Shown here piece by piece: positions 10,406 to 21,874 of a DNA stretch of 64,000 bases. Positions within the stretch are counted from its first letter, which is position 1. Every line of letters starts with the position of its first letter. Position numbers and translations under genes: made by a program. The DNA lies in contig JBJCIZ010000239.1 of NCBI GenBank assembly GCA_051294375.1, forward strand, positions 5,532,993 through 5,596,992. Direction: 5' to 3'. This DNA comes from Paraspadella gotoi (taxonomy: Eukaryota > Chaetognatha). The notes under the pieces were generated by a model that saw nothing but the letters and a program-made list of their open reading frames with translations, was not told the DNA's origin and made no database searches.

Positions 10406-13379
10406 GAGCTGTTTCCAAGTTTGTTTAAAGAGTCACGTTTAAAGATAGAGAGTCATGATACTGGGAGGAATAAGTAGGATTAGTGATTATTGATTCGGTC
10501 TTGCATACCAGATTGGAAAATAATAAAACAAAGTAGATTTAATAATTTATTCATTGTGACATAGCACTGTACTTCGAAGACTTCTGTCTTCCTCTGAGGT
10601 GCAATTAATTAATTAATTAACGGTTAAGTCTTTTCAAACCAAGTAAACGTTCAAAAATTAACTACCTTGACTAATTAGTTCTCTATAATTGATAATTAGT
10701 TTTTAAATCCGATCAAACGTCAAAAATAACGTGTCCCACCTTCTTGACTTTAACTTTCGGTTTAAAAAGCGAATGTTGTAAAGAATTGATGCTTTCCGGT
10801 TTGTACATTTTTGACGATTTTTTACGAATGAAAAAAAAATAAACGGGTCGGTTAGATGTATTTTTTTGTTCGGCCGTGTCGGCTACGACGTCGCCATCGA
10901 AAAAAGTTTGTCGGTTTTTGTCGGTNNNNNNNNNNNNNNNNNNNNNNNNNNNNNNNNNNNNNNNNNNNNNNNNNNNNNNNNNNNNNNNNNNNNNNNNNNN
11001 NNNNNNNNNNNNNNNNNNNNNNNNNNNNNNNNNNNNNNNNNNNNNNNNNNNNNNNNNNNNNNNNNNNNNNNNNNTTTTTTTTGTCGTTAGGGAATCGTTT
11101 TTAATAATCCATTTCCGTATATTTTTATTAATTCATATTTTTTTTTAATCGCAGTTTCAACGTTAATCAGATTATCTTCCGGTCGACCGAGAAAAAAAAA
11201 TACGATTCTTTACTCTGCGGGTTTTTTCGCTCGATTTCATATCCAGAACGATTGATTGATTGATCGAATTCAAATCGAGATTTTCTTTGCTCCGGTCAAA
11301 TAGCTCCTAGGATTAATTTAGAGTACGTTGGAGCTGAGATTTTATAGCAGTACAATAGCTAGTTAACGGCTTTTTTATTTTTCGGTTTAGCTTTTTTATG
11401 TTTTTTTTTAATTCTCTTTTTTTTGATCTTCCTTGTTCTTTTGTTCTTAAAAGTGTATAAGTGTTTTATAATTTCTGTGAAACTCCTATTCACAATCTCG
11501 TTTTGGCCACGAAGAAGATAGGTTCACGCCGCTGCGGCCGCGAGGCGTGTCTCTCGCTCGCCCATGAGCTGACTCGGGTTTTTGTATCACCGCCCTGAGT
11601 TGACTTTTGTGAAGCAGTAAAGGTTTGATTAAAAAAAAGCAGGAGTGAAGTAAACTAAGTTGATTATAACTCAACGTGAATTAAAAAAAAGTTCGATATT
11701 TAATTTTAAGAAAATCTAAGGATGATGAAGTAACAACGGATACAACTTTCAGCTAAAACATGTACAAAAATAGAGTAAAAGTTTTGAACATAAAATAGCA
11801 GATGTTTATTTGTTTTGTTTTAAAATGCGTAAAAAAAAGAAGGTAGTTATGTAAAGAAATGGACTGGACTCACTCGCAATGAACGCTTCATTAAAAGAAA
11901 GAGGGAGAGAGAGAGAGAGAGAGACAGAGACGAGAGACGGATGAGAGCGACGAAGTAGGAGAAAGAGCAGAGAAAGAAAATGATCTTCTCTTTTTCCTCT
12001 AAAATCGAAGATTCGACGCTTTTCAACTCTCACTCCTTTCTCGCACTCCTTTGCATGGCGAGACGAGATGATAGATTGTACTTCGAGAGTGTAGCGTTGC
12101 ACCTAGACTGCACGATTACGCCGACCGTCAGACGCGAGGCCACCGCCCCCATTTTTCTGGTGAAACTCCAGCGCCAGCACTTTCAAGGAGACCGAGGAGA
12201 GAGAGACTCGATCAATTAAACATCTGGCGCAGTGTTTTAGAAAGCTCTAGTTTTCTCACATTCATGCTGTCCAATACAAGTTCAGCTCTGAAACTGAGGG
12301 TGGACCTGAGTCCTTCCTCTCTGCGCTATCCTACCTAATATACTCACCGGCACTATCAGATTCTCACACAAGCCGTTGTCTCTCACGCTGATATCTGCTA
12401 AAGAATGAAGAATGACACTGCTTGTTGCTGCGACGCTCTTCAGCGCCCTAACTTCAGCCCTGTAGAATACTACGTCTTTTCGTCTCCTCATGCATCACCT
12501 TGCGTCAAAGCTTGGTTTAATGAAATTTACAAACACTCATAAGCCATCGTACAAACAGCACTCTCGTCACATAACTTGTGCTCTTCATATAGCACCAACA
12601 AAGTCCGCCACGTCACCGTGTAAGCCGATTTCCTGGGAAAAGATACACCATAAAGTCATATTAAAAATTCTCCTTTCCGTGGCGCTGCTACTCGCTTTTT
12701 CTTTCCTCATCTCTGCTTTTTCGTGTACCAGGTTCCTCTCACTTCGTCATTGTTTATGGTATTCGTACGTCTGGAGGAGGATTAGAGCAAAAGACAGACT
12801 CTGATAAATAATGATGACAAAGGCAGGCACTGATAAATGCAATAGCGTACATTAATCTAGCACTGTACTGACTTCAAAGTGTGTAGAAACATTTTACAAG
12901 TTTTTGATTTTAACAGAAATCGGCTTTTAGTTTTTTTCACGCTAATTGCGATCTCCGCTTTGATGGCTTCCTGTTGTTTTTCCTGTATATAATAGAGTAT
13001 TCGATTTTTTAAGAGAGTGTTATGGGTAAAATCATAAAATCATGATGTTATAAGTGTAGCCTCATTTGATTACCATAAGTGGCTCTTTCTTTTCACTTTA
13101 TATTTTAATAAAAGTTAAGTCACATTAAACTCTAAATAATAATACCTATAATTCTCATGAGTGTAATTTACAGAATTCTCAAAGCGCGCATATCTATATT
13201 TGTTGTTAGTTTATGATCACTCTCTTCTACTCTCTCTTTTNNNNNNNNNNNNNNNNNNNNNNNNNTTCTCGTTTCGATTCGTTCAAAACTTGTTTACGTT
13301 TCGAAGGAATGAAGATTAAATGTTGTTGCGAGGCCGTGATAACTTTTTTATCAAATCTACATTCCGCTTTATTGGTCGT

Positions 13380-14230
13380 ACGACGGATTTGTTACGTGAC
13401 CCGCCGATCCAGTCTAGTGTCGATCGCCCGCCATCCGAGCGGCGCGACTCTGGGCTAACAATATACGACGCGAGTCTATCGACTTCGCGCAGCGAACTGA
13501 GGCGGGAATCCTCTGTTCACCGACGACGACGGACAACATGCGCACGTGACGAAACGGAGCGACGACGAATCCGCTAGCCAGCACCCGCGCGCGGTTTCCC
13601 GCGATGGAGTTGAATCCGTGCCGCGGACACGGGAGCGCGACCGCGCACGAAACGCGCATCGTGCCGGCCAAGATGTCAACCAAGATGGAATCGGAATGGT
13701 CGGCGATCAGTCACACGCCTAGGTCGAAACGCCGACGGAGAATCCGGAGCGGGATCGACAAAGACGGCGACGGGGAAGGCGGACATGCGGCGTGCCTCTT
13801 CTCGCGGCGGCGCTTCGTCCAATGGGACCGCCGGCGGATCCTTGAAGGGGAAATAACGGGGGCCGCAGCTCCCGTGCGCCCCTGTGGCCAGCGTGGGCTT
13901 CGGGCTTGGCCGACGACCCCGTGGTAAACTGCAATCTCGGCGGCCGTCTACTGGCAATCTCGCGCGTCAAACTGTTTGGCGTCTTCGCAGGAGCCCAGGC
14001 CGAATCCTCGCAGCCCGCGCCGTCAAGGCGCGTCTCGGCGATGGCGGGTCTGGAATTCTCGGGCGAGGAGAATAGATGCCGGCGGCGTACGGGAGAGTCC
14101 CGCGTCGTGAATGGCGGTGGGGACGCGGAGTTTGTCTCGACAGATCGGAGGCGTCGAATCTGTGTCATGGATTGTTCAAAGAGGCCGATCTTGTTGGGTG
14201 GATTTCAACGTGACGGGTAATCTTCTCTTC
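13380..14230. other. GC/CpG-rich island with overlapping open frames on both strands
   Basis: Sharp rise in GC and CpG in otherwise AT-rich DNA. Open frames of 63-149 codons occur in at least five of six frames, as expected for GC-rich DNA, so I do not assign a protein. The most protein-like stretch is on the minus strand (CGPRYFPFKDPPAVPLDEAP, about 13,740-13,880). Candidate alternative ankyrin promoter/first exon, or a foreign insert. Confidence 0.35.
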
Positions 14231-15233
14231 CTTTTTTGCCTTTTAAAGGAAAAGATACTCTTCTTTTCAAGGTGTGTCAGGTGGGGTGTATCGATGCATT
14301 GAACAATCAGTGATGCGAAAATAATGGGTTTTGAAAAAAAAGAAAGTGCTGTTGACGGTCTAAAGAGGAGGGATAACCTACGGTTCCCTGCGGGACCTCG
14401 CACGGAAAAACGAAATGAGGTAATATTTATTTATTTTATGGATTAGTGTGGGTGCTAGTCCTCAGGATTCTTTCTCTCGATTCATCTCTGCTCCCAGGGA
14501 AGGGTCACGCCCGGTTCTCGGGAGGGGAGGGGGGGCGGGAAATTTCGATTAACCGGCGAACTACCAGCCTCGGACGACGATGCTTGTAGTGTAGGACNNN
14601 NNNNNNNNNNNNNNNNNNNNNNGACGACGACGACGACGACGACGACTGTTAACGACGACAACCTTCGTCGGAGTAACTGAAAAAAAAAGTTGTGAGTACA
14701 GACCGAGATCGACAGGAAAAAAAAAAGTAAATTTCGCCATTAAAAACGAATCAAATGATATAATGTGTGATTAGTATCGCCGAGTTGTTTTTTTTTTTTT
14801 TAAGTAAAATAAAATAAAAAGAATTAAAAAAACAAACATTTCATAATTTATTTTCGCGTAAAAGTCTCGATTGAATTGATGAAGTTCGACCGTCGAGAGT
14901 TTTTAGAGAAAAGAAAAAAAAATGAAAAAAATGAAAAAGAAAGAAAAAGGAGAGAAAAAAACTTGTGAGGAATATTTTCTGGGTCTTGAAAAATCACTGT
15001 GAGGACAAAAGTCAATGTGTCGGGTTTAACTTAAATCTAATTAAAAGAATTTGAAGTCGAATTAAAAAAAAAGAACTTTCTCATTGTCTAATGATTAATT
15101 TTACAACATATACGAAGCTTTTACATTACAATGACAATGATGATAAAAACAATTTAATAAAAATAAAAATTTTAAAAGAAAACAAAACAAAGGAAGAAAT
15201 AGAAGCAGAAGAAGCAACACGGTTGCGATTGTA

Positions 15234-15275
<42 letters not shown>

Positions 15276-15856
15276 CTCTCTCTCTCTCTCTCTTCTCTCT
15301 TCTCTCTCTCCTCTCCCGCTCTCTGAATTGAAAATGTTATTTTAAAAAAACTTTCTTAGACTTTAAAGTTATATACATAACAGAACAAGACAGTTAGAAA
15401 GAACAATTAACAAATGTTAAAACAGAAAACATAAGAAATTCGAAGAGAAAGTTAAGCTGTAAGCAGTAAAGTATAAAAAAACATACGAACACATACGAAC
15501 GTAAGTGTAAAGTTTATCATTTGATGCTAACATATTGTTAACATTTCACCAATTGACAGCAAAGTATTTATTTCTCAGGTTGAACTGGTTTCAACAGTTT
15601 TAACGAAAAAAAGTCGAGAAAGAGTTTTTCCCTTTTTTTTTTTTGAAGTTCGTAAATTGCCAAAGTTTCTTTCCTAGTTGTAAAAAAAGCAAATATATCG
15701 ATAAGTTTTAAATTAACATTAAACGAAAGAAAATGTTAAGACAAACGAAATATATATTTTCGTTTCGTTCGTTGGATTAATTTAGTCGCGCAGATTTTTT
15801 CCCGATTTTAAGTTCACGAATCTATGTCAATACTTTTTTTTTTCAGCTCACTCTCT

Positions 15857-15909
<53 letters not shown>

Positions 15910-15922
15910 CTCTCCTCTGCGG

Positions 15923-15954
<32 letters not shown>

Positions 15955-16603
15955 TTAATGACGGTTAAGAAATGGCCTTCTACTTTCCACACTTTATTTT
16001 CTTTGAAACTGGAAAAAGTCGGAAATTTTTTTTTTTCNNNNNNNNNNNNNNNNNNNNNNNNNTAAAATTTAAACATACTCTATTAAATATAAGAAAACCA
16101 CAATTTTATTCTAATGTTTATTTGATAATTTAAAATTTTATTTGATTTTAATCCATTGATGATTCATCTTTTAATATCTCATTCGATACATCGAATTGAA
16201 TTAATTATTTGAAAGTCATTTCGATAATTAAATACAATTTATTAAATTAAATTAATAAAAAATAAGTCGCTCTGTTGGAGAAAAGTGGAAGAAATATCGG
16301 ACAAAAAGGAACATCGATATAAAACTCTAAAGAGTTANNNNNNNNNNNNNNNNNNNNNNNNNNNNNNNNNNNNNNNNNNNNNNNNNNNNNNNNNNNNNNN
16401 NNNNNNNNNNNNNNNNNNNNNNNNNNNNNNNNNNNNNNNNNNNNNNNNNNNNNNNNNNNNNNNNNNNNNNNNNNNNNNNNNNNNNNNNNNNNNNNNNNNN
16501 NNNNNNNNNNNNNNNNNNNNNNNNNNNNNNNNNNNNNNNNNNNNNNNNNNNNNNNNNNNNNNNNNNNNNNNNAGAGACAGAGACAGAGACAGAGACAATC
16601 AAC
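14231..16603. other. AT-rich intron, simple repeats, gaps
   Basis: A (GAC)n run beside a 25-N gap (14,598-14,650), (CT)n blocks at 15,238-15,310 and 15,850-15,955, a 25-N gap and a 235-N gap. No exon seen. Confidence 0.6.
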
Positions 16604-17052
16604 CTTCTTTTTAGGCGTCCCGTGCTTTCCTCCTTTCCCCGAAGGCGACGAATGCTGCGTCTCTTTGGCGCCGGAAACGACGGGCCGCGCCGCCGCGACG
16701 GCGGAAGCGGTCGCCGCAGCGGTTTTCGCTTCGACCGCTTCGTCGTCGACGGCATCCGCTTCTTCGGCCGAAGCGCGGATCGCCTCTTTCGCTTCCAACG
16801 TTTTCTCCTCTTCCGCATCGAGGGATCGCGGCATCTCCTTTACGGCATCGTCGATTCCTTCGTCCTCTGCGGCGTTATCGATTCGAGGCAGATCCTTCGG
16901 GGCATCGTCCGATTTCGACATCGCAACATCAACGGATGGCGGGGCGGTAAGTTTGTCGTCGTCGTCGTCGTCGTCGTCGTCATTGATATCTTCTTTGTCT
17001 CTCTTCTCGACTTGATGGCTTTCGGCTTCATCCGGAGATGGACGGTCTCCTT
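16604..17052 (-). CDS. acidic, Lys-ended exon; probable N-terminal extension of ankyrin
   Basis: An open exon of 449 nt, acceptor CTATTAG and donor AAGAAG|GTTGAT, ending in phase 0. The product is acidic: it opens EGDRPSPDEAESHQVEKRDK, carries a run of ten Asp, then Ala/Glu-rich sequence, and closes SGKGGKHGTPKKK. Vertebrate ankyrins have a Lys/Arg-rich stretch immediately before the first repeat cap, and the next recognised exon downstream (7,678-7,779) starts in phase 0 with [12 protein letters not shown]. The junction therefore fits well. An internal ATG (16,921) could start a shorter isoform. A (GACAGA)n repeat and a 235-N gap follow the donor. Linkage to ankyrin is inferred, not proven. 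Confidence 0.6.
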
Positions 17053-17289
17053 CTAATAGTTTTAAGGCAGAGGGCCAATATTTAATTATATTTTTTTTAT
17101 ACTATTGTTATTGCTATTGTTTATAAAACCATCAAATTTACATCGCGTTTATAAATTGTAAGATTAAGAAATTCTTTAAATCTTATTCAATACACATTTC
17201 TCCTTTAAAAGATTCAAATTTTTAGTATTACATGTTCTACGGAATAAATCAAATAATTAAATATCCGTCCCTGCTTTAGTGCATCTCAC

Positions 17290-17812
17290 GTCCGGATTTG
17301 TTTGGACACGTATACTGTCTTCCGGATCTAAATTTTCAATAACACCAGGGTCTGCACTTTCATCCGGCTTTTCATTTTCATCCGGATTTTCAACCGCATC
17401 CGGATTTTCAATCTCATCCGGCTTCTCCTTTTCATCTGGATTTTCAATCGCTTCCAGAATTTCAGTTACATCCGGCTTTTTATTTTCATCCGGATTTTTT
17501 ATCGCATCCGGATTTTCAATCACGTCCAACTTTTCATTTTCGTCCACTTTTTCTTCTACATCCGGGTCTTCAGATTTGATGGTGACGCGAGGAGATTTGG
17601 TTATTTCATCGACAACGACGACGGTTCTCTGTTCTGATTGGCGGCGAGATGAGGATTCCTTGTCTCTAATTGGCTGATTGGAGGAGTTTGTCGTCGTTTC
17701 CTTGTCTTTGATTGACTGATTGGAGGCATCACCCGATCCTCCGGAAATGTTGAGGCTGTCGTCCATCTTAATCGTGGGCACGTTTGCGGGCTCAGCGTAC
17801 ATCCAACACACC
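17290..17812 (-). CDS. exon with ENPDE/KPDE repeats, probable ankyrin N-terminal extension
   Basis: An open frame from a TTTGACCACAG acceptor to a GAC|GTGAGA donor. If it is not spliced there, the frame runs on to a TAA at 17,257. It begins VCWMYAEPANVPTIKMDD, passes a Ser/Asn-rich stretch in which NQSIKDKE and NQPIRDKE repeat, then a basic patch. It ends in an imperfect six-residue repeat built on ENPDE, EKPDE and NPDA. Nothing here is a domain I recognise. The acidic repeats resemble expanded simple sequence. The best donor is phase 0 but the next exon (17,052) wants phase 1, so an extra exon or an indel lies between. MYAEP could be an internal start. Confidence 0.5.
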
Positions 17813-17999
17813 CTGTGGTCAAAGTGAGAATATTGATGACACAATGTGAGAGCGTTAATCATAATAATATTAATTTTCATCAATTTAATCAAATGAACTT
17901 TAGCCTTATAAATTTCATGTTTTAGCTTAATTCGGATTTAGTCATTTTTGAGCTGTATTTGCGGATAAGGCGCTAAGTGGGCCTAAAGAGTGCTATCCG

Positions 18000-18215
18000 C
18001 AACTTCTTTAACCCCCTCTAGCAGCCATGGAACGGGTCCTGGGCTTGGATCCAGGCTTGAGGGTTTTCCACGCCCCCAAGGCGGCTTACAGCCGTCCTCA
18101 CGCTTCCCGCAGTACCTGGTGGTCATGAGTTGATGGCTTTACTCAATGAGCCACCGGGTCACCACTGAAGGTGTAATGCTTATAGGCGGGGTGAACCTAG
18201 GCAATGCCCGAGTAC
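18000..18215. repeat. interspersed repeat, SINE-like, between candidate ankyrin exons
   Basis: GC-rich island of unique-looking sequence with CCATGGAACGGGTCCTGGGC and GGATCCAGGCTTGAGGGTTT motifs; the latter recurs at 980-1,000. It is followed by GCGGGGTGAACCTAGG. There is no coding frame. Confidence 0.45.
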
Positions 18216-18262
18216 AAATTAACAAAAGTATAGAAAAACATTATCCAGCAAANNNNNNNNNN

Positions 18263-18453
18263 GTCCAGAGAGGGTGCTTAATCCCTCCGAATATGTAGTA
18301 AGGGTTCTTCTGATTGGGGCTCAAGTCATCCGTCCAGTAGAAAGTGGGAGAGCGAGACGGTGAGGCCGAGGCGGAGAGGGAAGCTTGAAGGGCACCGGGT
18401 GCGGATCGGCGACCGGATCGAGAAAGGCTGCGGCTGCACCGTTCGAGGGATCG
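18263..18453 (-). CDS. Ser/Arg-rich then aromatic-rich exon, unidentified
   Basis: An open frame of 191 nt from an acceptor in CCGCCCAAG to the edge of a 10-N gap that hides the donor. It begins RSLERCSRSLSRSGRRSAPG, continues Ser/Ala-rich, and ends FYWTDDLSPNQKNPYY then IFGGIKHPLW. The aromatic end looks conserved and globular, but I do not recognise the family. The start phase (0) matches the exon at 19,031-19,291. The two leftover bases before the gap match the one-base start of the exon at 17,290-17,812, giving HPLW followed by VCWMYAEP. It is probably part of the same minus-strand transcript as ankyrin. Confidence 0.55.
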
Positions 18454-18534
18454 CTTGGGCGGGGATGAGGAATTAAAAGATAGGGTAAGTTAGGAAGTTA
18501 TTTCAGTTTTTTTTTAAATTTATATATGAGAGGG

Positions 18535-18640
18535 ATGGAGGTCTTAAACAACAATAGCCTGTCCTAAGTCAGTGGCAAGATAGCTTATTTATTAAGTGAA
18601 TGACTAATTCTATATTGGTTGTTCCAATTTTATATTATGG
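18535..18640 (-). repeat. interspersed element family A, partial copy
   Basis: Reverse copy with AGCTTATTTATTAAGTGAAT and a TTGGTTGTTCCAATTTTAT end. It lies in the intron 5' of the exon at 18,263-18,453. Confidence 0.75.
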
Positions 18641-19030
18641 CATGAGGAAAGACTTATCTGGCTTTTTTTTAAATCATCCTTTCTTTTTTTCTCTCCTTTT
18701 TTCTTCCATTATTTTCCTATTTTAATTTTTCCTCACTTCTTTTTTCTTTCTTCCTTTTTTTCCCTCCCTTTCATTTTATTTTCCTCCCTTTTTTTCCAAT
18801 TGTCGTTTTTAAAATGGAAAATTAAAATCCTCTTTGTTAATTTTATATCTTTATTTTATAATATCTTTATAATTTTCATTTTCCGATTTCGATTTTTATA
18901 GCACTAGGCTTTCGTCAAAAGGTTATAATATTTTTTTTTACAAATTTTTCTACTTAACTCACTTCCTCGTCTCACTTCCTCCCTTTCCTCCCTCACTTCC
19001 TCCTTTCCCCCCCTCTCCCCCCCCCAACAC

Positions 19031-19291
19031 CTGTATGAGGTGAGTGTTGTCCGAGTGAGTCTCGAACGAGACCGACAAAGACGCCAAACCCGACGTGGTC
19101 GTCCCGTTCGTCCTCAATTGACTCGTCGACTTGTCGGTCGGACGAAGACTCGGGGCCGAGGTCGTCGCCGACGCCGCAGCGGAAGCCGCAACCGCCGCCG
19201 CTGCCGACGCCGCCGCCGCCGCTGCCGCCGCGGAGGAAGGGAGGGAAGGGAAGAAGACTGGAGATTTGGAGGCGCTGCGGCGGGAGGGACG
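19031..19291 (-). CDS. Ala-run, Ser/Thr-rich exon, unidentified
   Basis: An open frame of 87 codons with a TTTAGTCCAG acceptor and an ATACAG|GTGTTG donor, phase 0 at both ends. It starts RPSRRSASKSPVFFPSLPSS, goes through long Ala tracts encoded by mixed GCG/GCC/GCA codons, then Thr/Ser-rich sequence ending SVSFETHSDNTHLIQ. The low-complexity middle would be disordered. The less repetitive C-terminal end and strong GC3 bias favour real coding. The donor flanks a C-rich, TCCCTTCC-type repeat. It links in phase to the exons on both sides. Confidence 0.5.
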
Positions 19292-19596
19292 CTGGACTAA
19301 ATTAATATTACAATAAATATATATAACTGATTTTGATGGACAAATGAATTTGTTGTAAACGATCACAGTAAATGAAGTTGTTCATCAATTTTTTTTTTTT
19401 TTTTAATTTTGTTTAAAATTTTTTTTTTCTCCGAAATTTAACATTATTTTATAAAAATATTTTTGGCTTTTGGCTTTTGCGTCATCCTTAGGCTCATCTT
19501 ACAACAAATTTTCAAATTTTTAAATTTTTAACTCTTTAAACCTTAAACCATATTCCCTAACCAAAATATTGTACCCAAATCTCTAACTCTAGTCCT

Positions 19597-19652
19597 ATTG
19601 AAGTAAACGCTGATGAAGGCTTGTAAAGCAAGTCGAAACATGTCTGTTCAAT
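19597..19652 (+). ncRNA. hammerhead ribozyme, Penelope/retrozyme-type with minimal stem III
   Basis: All core bases are present. CTGATGA is at 19,610-19,616. Stem II is 19,618-19,623 paired with 19,629-19,634 (one G-U, loop TAAAG, one extra A before the stem). GAA is at 19,635-19,637. A two-base-pair stem III (AC/GT) has a two-base loop at 19,638-19,643. The cleavage C is at 19,644. Stem I forms from AACG (19,606-19,609) with TGTT (19,645-19,648), then after a five-base bulge ATTG (19,597-19,600) with CAAT (19,649-19,652). Hammerheads with such a short stem III are known from Penelope-like retroelements and retrozymes, where they usually act as dimers. Confidence 0.75.
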
Positions 19653-19804
19653 TTAAATAAAATTCGTTGCAAACAAAAACTTTGTCAATTCTATAAACTC
19701 TACTCCTTTACAATATTGTACCCGAAACTATCCTAATACTCGAAAACTAAGCTTTTGAAAAATATTCCACTATTCTTATTATTATCGATATTAATATTAT
19801 CACA

Positions 19805-20050
<246 letters not shown>

Positions 20051-20051
20051 C

Positions 20052-20255
20052 CGCCGGAGGAAAGGTGGCGTTAAGTCCGACGTGAGCCGGAGGCGGCGTC
20101 GAATTCGGAGTGGAGGAGGCGGAAGAGGAAGAGGCGACGGATGGAGGGAAAGTAGGAGAAGAGGAGGAGAGGGCGGCGGCGGCGGCGGCGGCGGCAGCGT
20201 GTCCGAGCGGGCGCGGCTGCTGCCGGGGGAGGAGACATAAAGCGGGATGGCCCCT
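20052..20255 (-). CDS. Ala/Ser/Pro-rich exon, most 5' of the candidate ankyrin extension
   Basis: An open frame of about 68 codons. It contains an eight-Ala run and then ALSSSSPTFPPSVASSSS and TPNSTPPPAHVGLNATFPPA, ending at a GCG|GTAATG donor in phase 0. The acceptor is provisional (a CAG next to a (CT)n tract). The frame was chosen because it alone gives a phase-0 link to the next exon and a Ser/Thr/Pro composition like it. Two other minus frames are also open because the DNA is GC-rich and repetitive. No start codon is identified. It could alternatively be untranslated leader. Confidence 0.35.
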
Positions 20256-20269
20256 CTGCGCTTGACAGC

Positions 20270-20300
<31 letters not shown>

Positions 20301-20326
20301 TAGAGAGAGTAGAGAGAGAGAGAGAG

Positions 20327-20362
<36 letters not shown>

Positions 20363-21358
20363 GAGAGAGAGAGAGATGAGTGACAGAAGTTGGATGAGTA
20401 GAAGAGGGTAAGTGTTGGTCGTCGATTCACGATAAATCCAGGATTTAATTTGAGGACTAAGACTAAGACAGGTCTGAAAAAGGCGAAATCCGGGTTTGGA
20501 GGAGAATGTTTTTTTCCAAAGTTCCAGGGTTCAAAGGGTCTCTCGGAGGTAAAGAAAGTTCAGTCGGGTTTAAAAAAGATAAGGAATCCAAAAGGTGATG
20601 AGTTTAGAGGTTGGATCGTCGGGTTTGGAGGAATTCGATCTTATTTTTTTCCAACGAGTCGTCGAAAGCAAAACGTCTTCTGTTTTCTTTCCGATTTTAT
20701 ATCCGTTTGTTTTGGTTTTTTTTTCGGTTTCGTTTTGGTTTTTCGACTCGTTTCTTTTTATTCACTCTCGTATTCTTTTTTTTTGGGGGGGGGGAGGAAG
20801 GGCCTCTTGTTTTCTCGTCGTCGTCGTCGTTTGAAGCAAAAGTTGCTGCAAAATCCGAATTCGAAGAGATTGCCGCACTCTTTGATGAATTTGCTGCGGG
20901 TCCGAAGGAACGAAAAAAACAAAAACTCCGAAGGAATAGTAAATTGAAAATAAAAAATGGCGCGAATTTTAAACGTCGTTTATTGGCGGGAAAAATGTGT
21001 GACGTCAGCGAAGCAGATGGACGCAATAAAATCCTCGCAATCGATGTAAAAGAACATCAACCGTTGCAGAAAGACCAAATGGTGTATAGCAAGAATGGTT
21101 TATGTAAATGCGGGAGGCAACCTTTTCTTTTTTAGTTTAACGTAAAACAAACCAAAAAAATTTGCCGAATCAACCGTTTTTTCTTTTTTTTTTTATTTCG
21201 TAGCAGCTCTTATTTATTTATTTTTGGAAACTTTTTGCTAATACTAGCAAGTTTTTTTTTTGGCAACAGGGGGCGGGCGGGAATTGAAAATAGGTTGGGT
21301 TAGCGGCGTGAGTCGTCGGTTTTTTTTAGAACAGCGTCAGGTGAAAAAAAAAGGGAAA

Positions 21359-21404
<46 letters not shown>

Positions 21405-21830
21405 AAGACCGGCGAATGTTTCTTTTCTTTTCTTTTTCTCTTTCCTTATTACTTACGGTCCTTTCCTCCCTTCGTTATTCGGTCATGCACGATCTCCTCT
21501 TTCATTTTTATGTTCGTTGCTATTTTGTTTAATGGACGACGGAGAATATGTATCGATTGCAGCGCCTTCTTTTTTTTTTCTTTTTTCTCTCTCGTGCCCC
21601 CGATTCGAAGCGGATAGGAAAAAAAAAATTAGCAAAAAAGAGTTTTTTTCTTCTAATTTTTATTTTTGTATGTAGCACGAGACTGTGGGGGTGGGGGAGA
21701 AGAACGACGACAACAACGAGGAGAATAAATGAAGTGGGACTTTGGGTTCGTCGCTCAATCGATACTATTTGTTAGTCTTTGTATTTGGGTAAATATAGAG
21801 GGTAGAGGCACGACCGAGAAAGGCATTCTT

Positions 21831-21874
<44 letters not shown>

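Larger units (their letters stand above)
7780..13370. other. AT-rich intron or intergenic DNA, no gene seen
   Basis: Between the ankyrin repeat-cap exon and the GC-rich patch. It holds a GGGA-rich block (7,783-7,890), the ATTC array, (CT)n at 9,208-9,288, a perfect-stem hairpin (9,811-9,845), (GA)n at 10,079-10,150 and an 11-bp GAAGTGATTGG repeat (10,225-10,405). A 149-N gap and a compositionally balanced, non-repetitive stretch (12,040-13,110) follow; there I recognise no exon. Confidence 0.6.
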
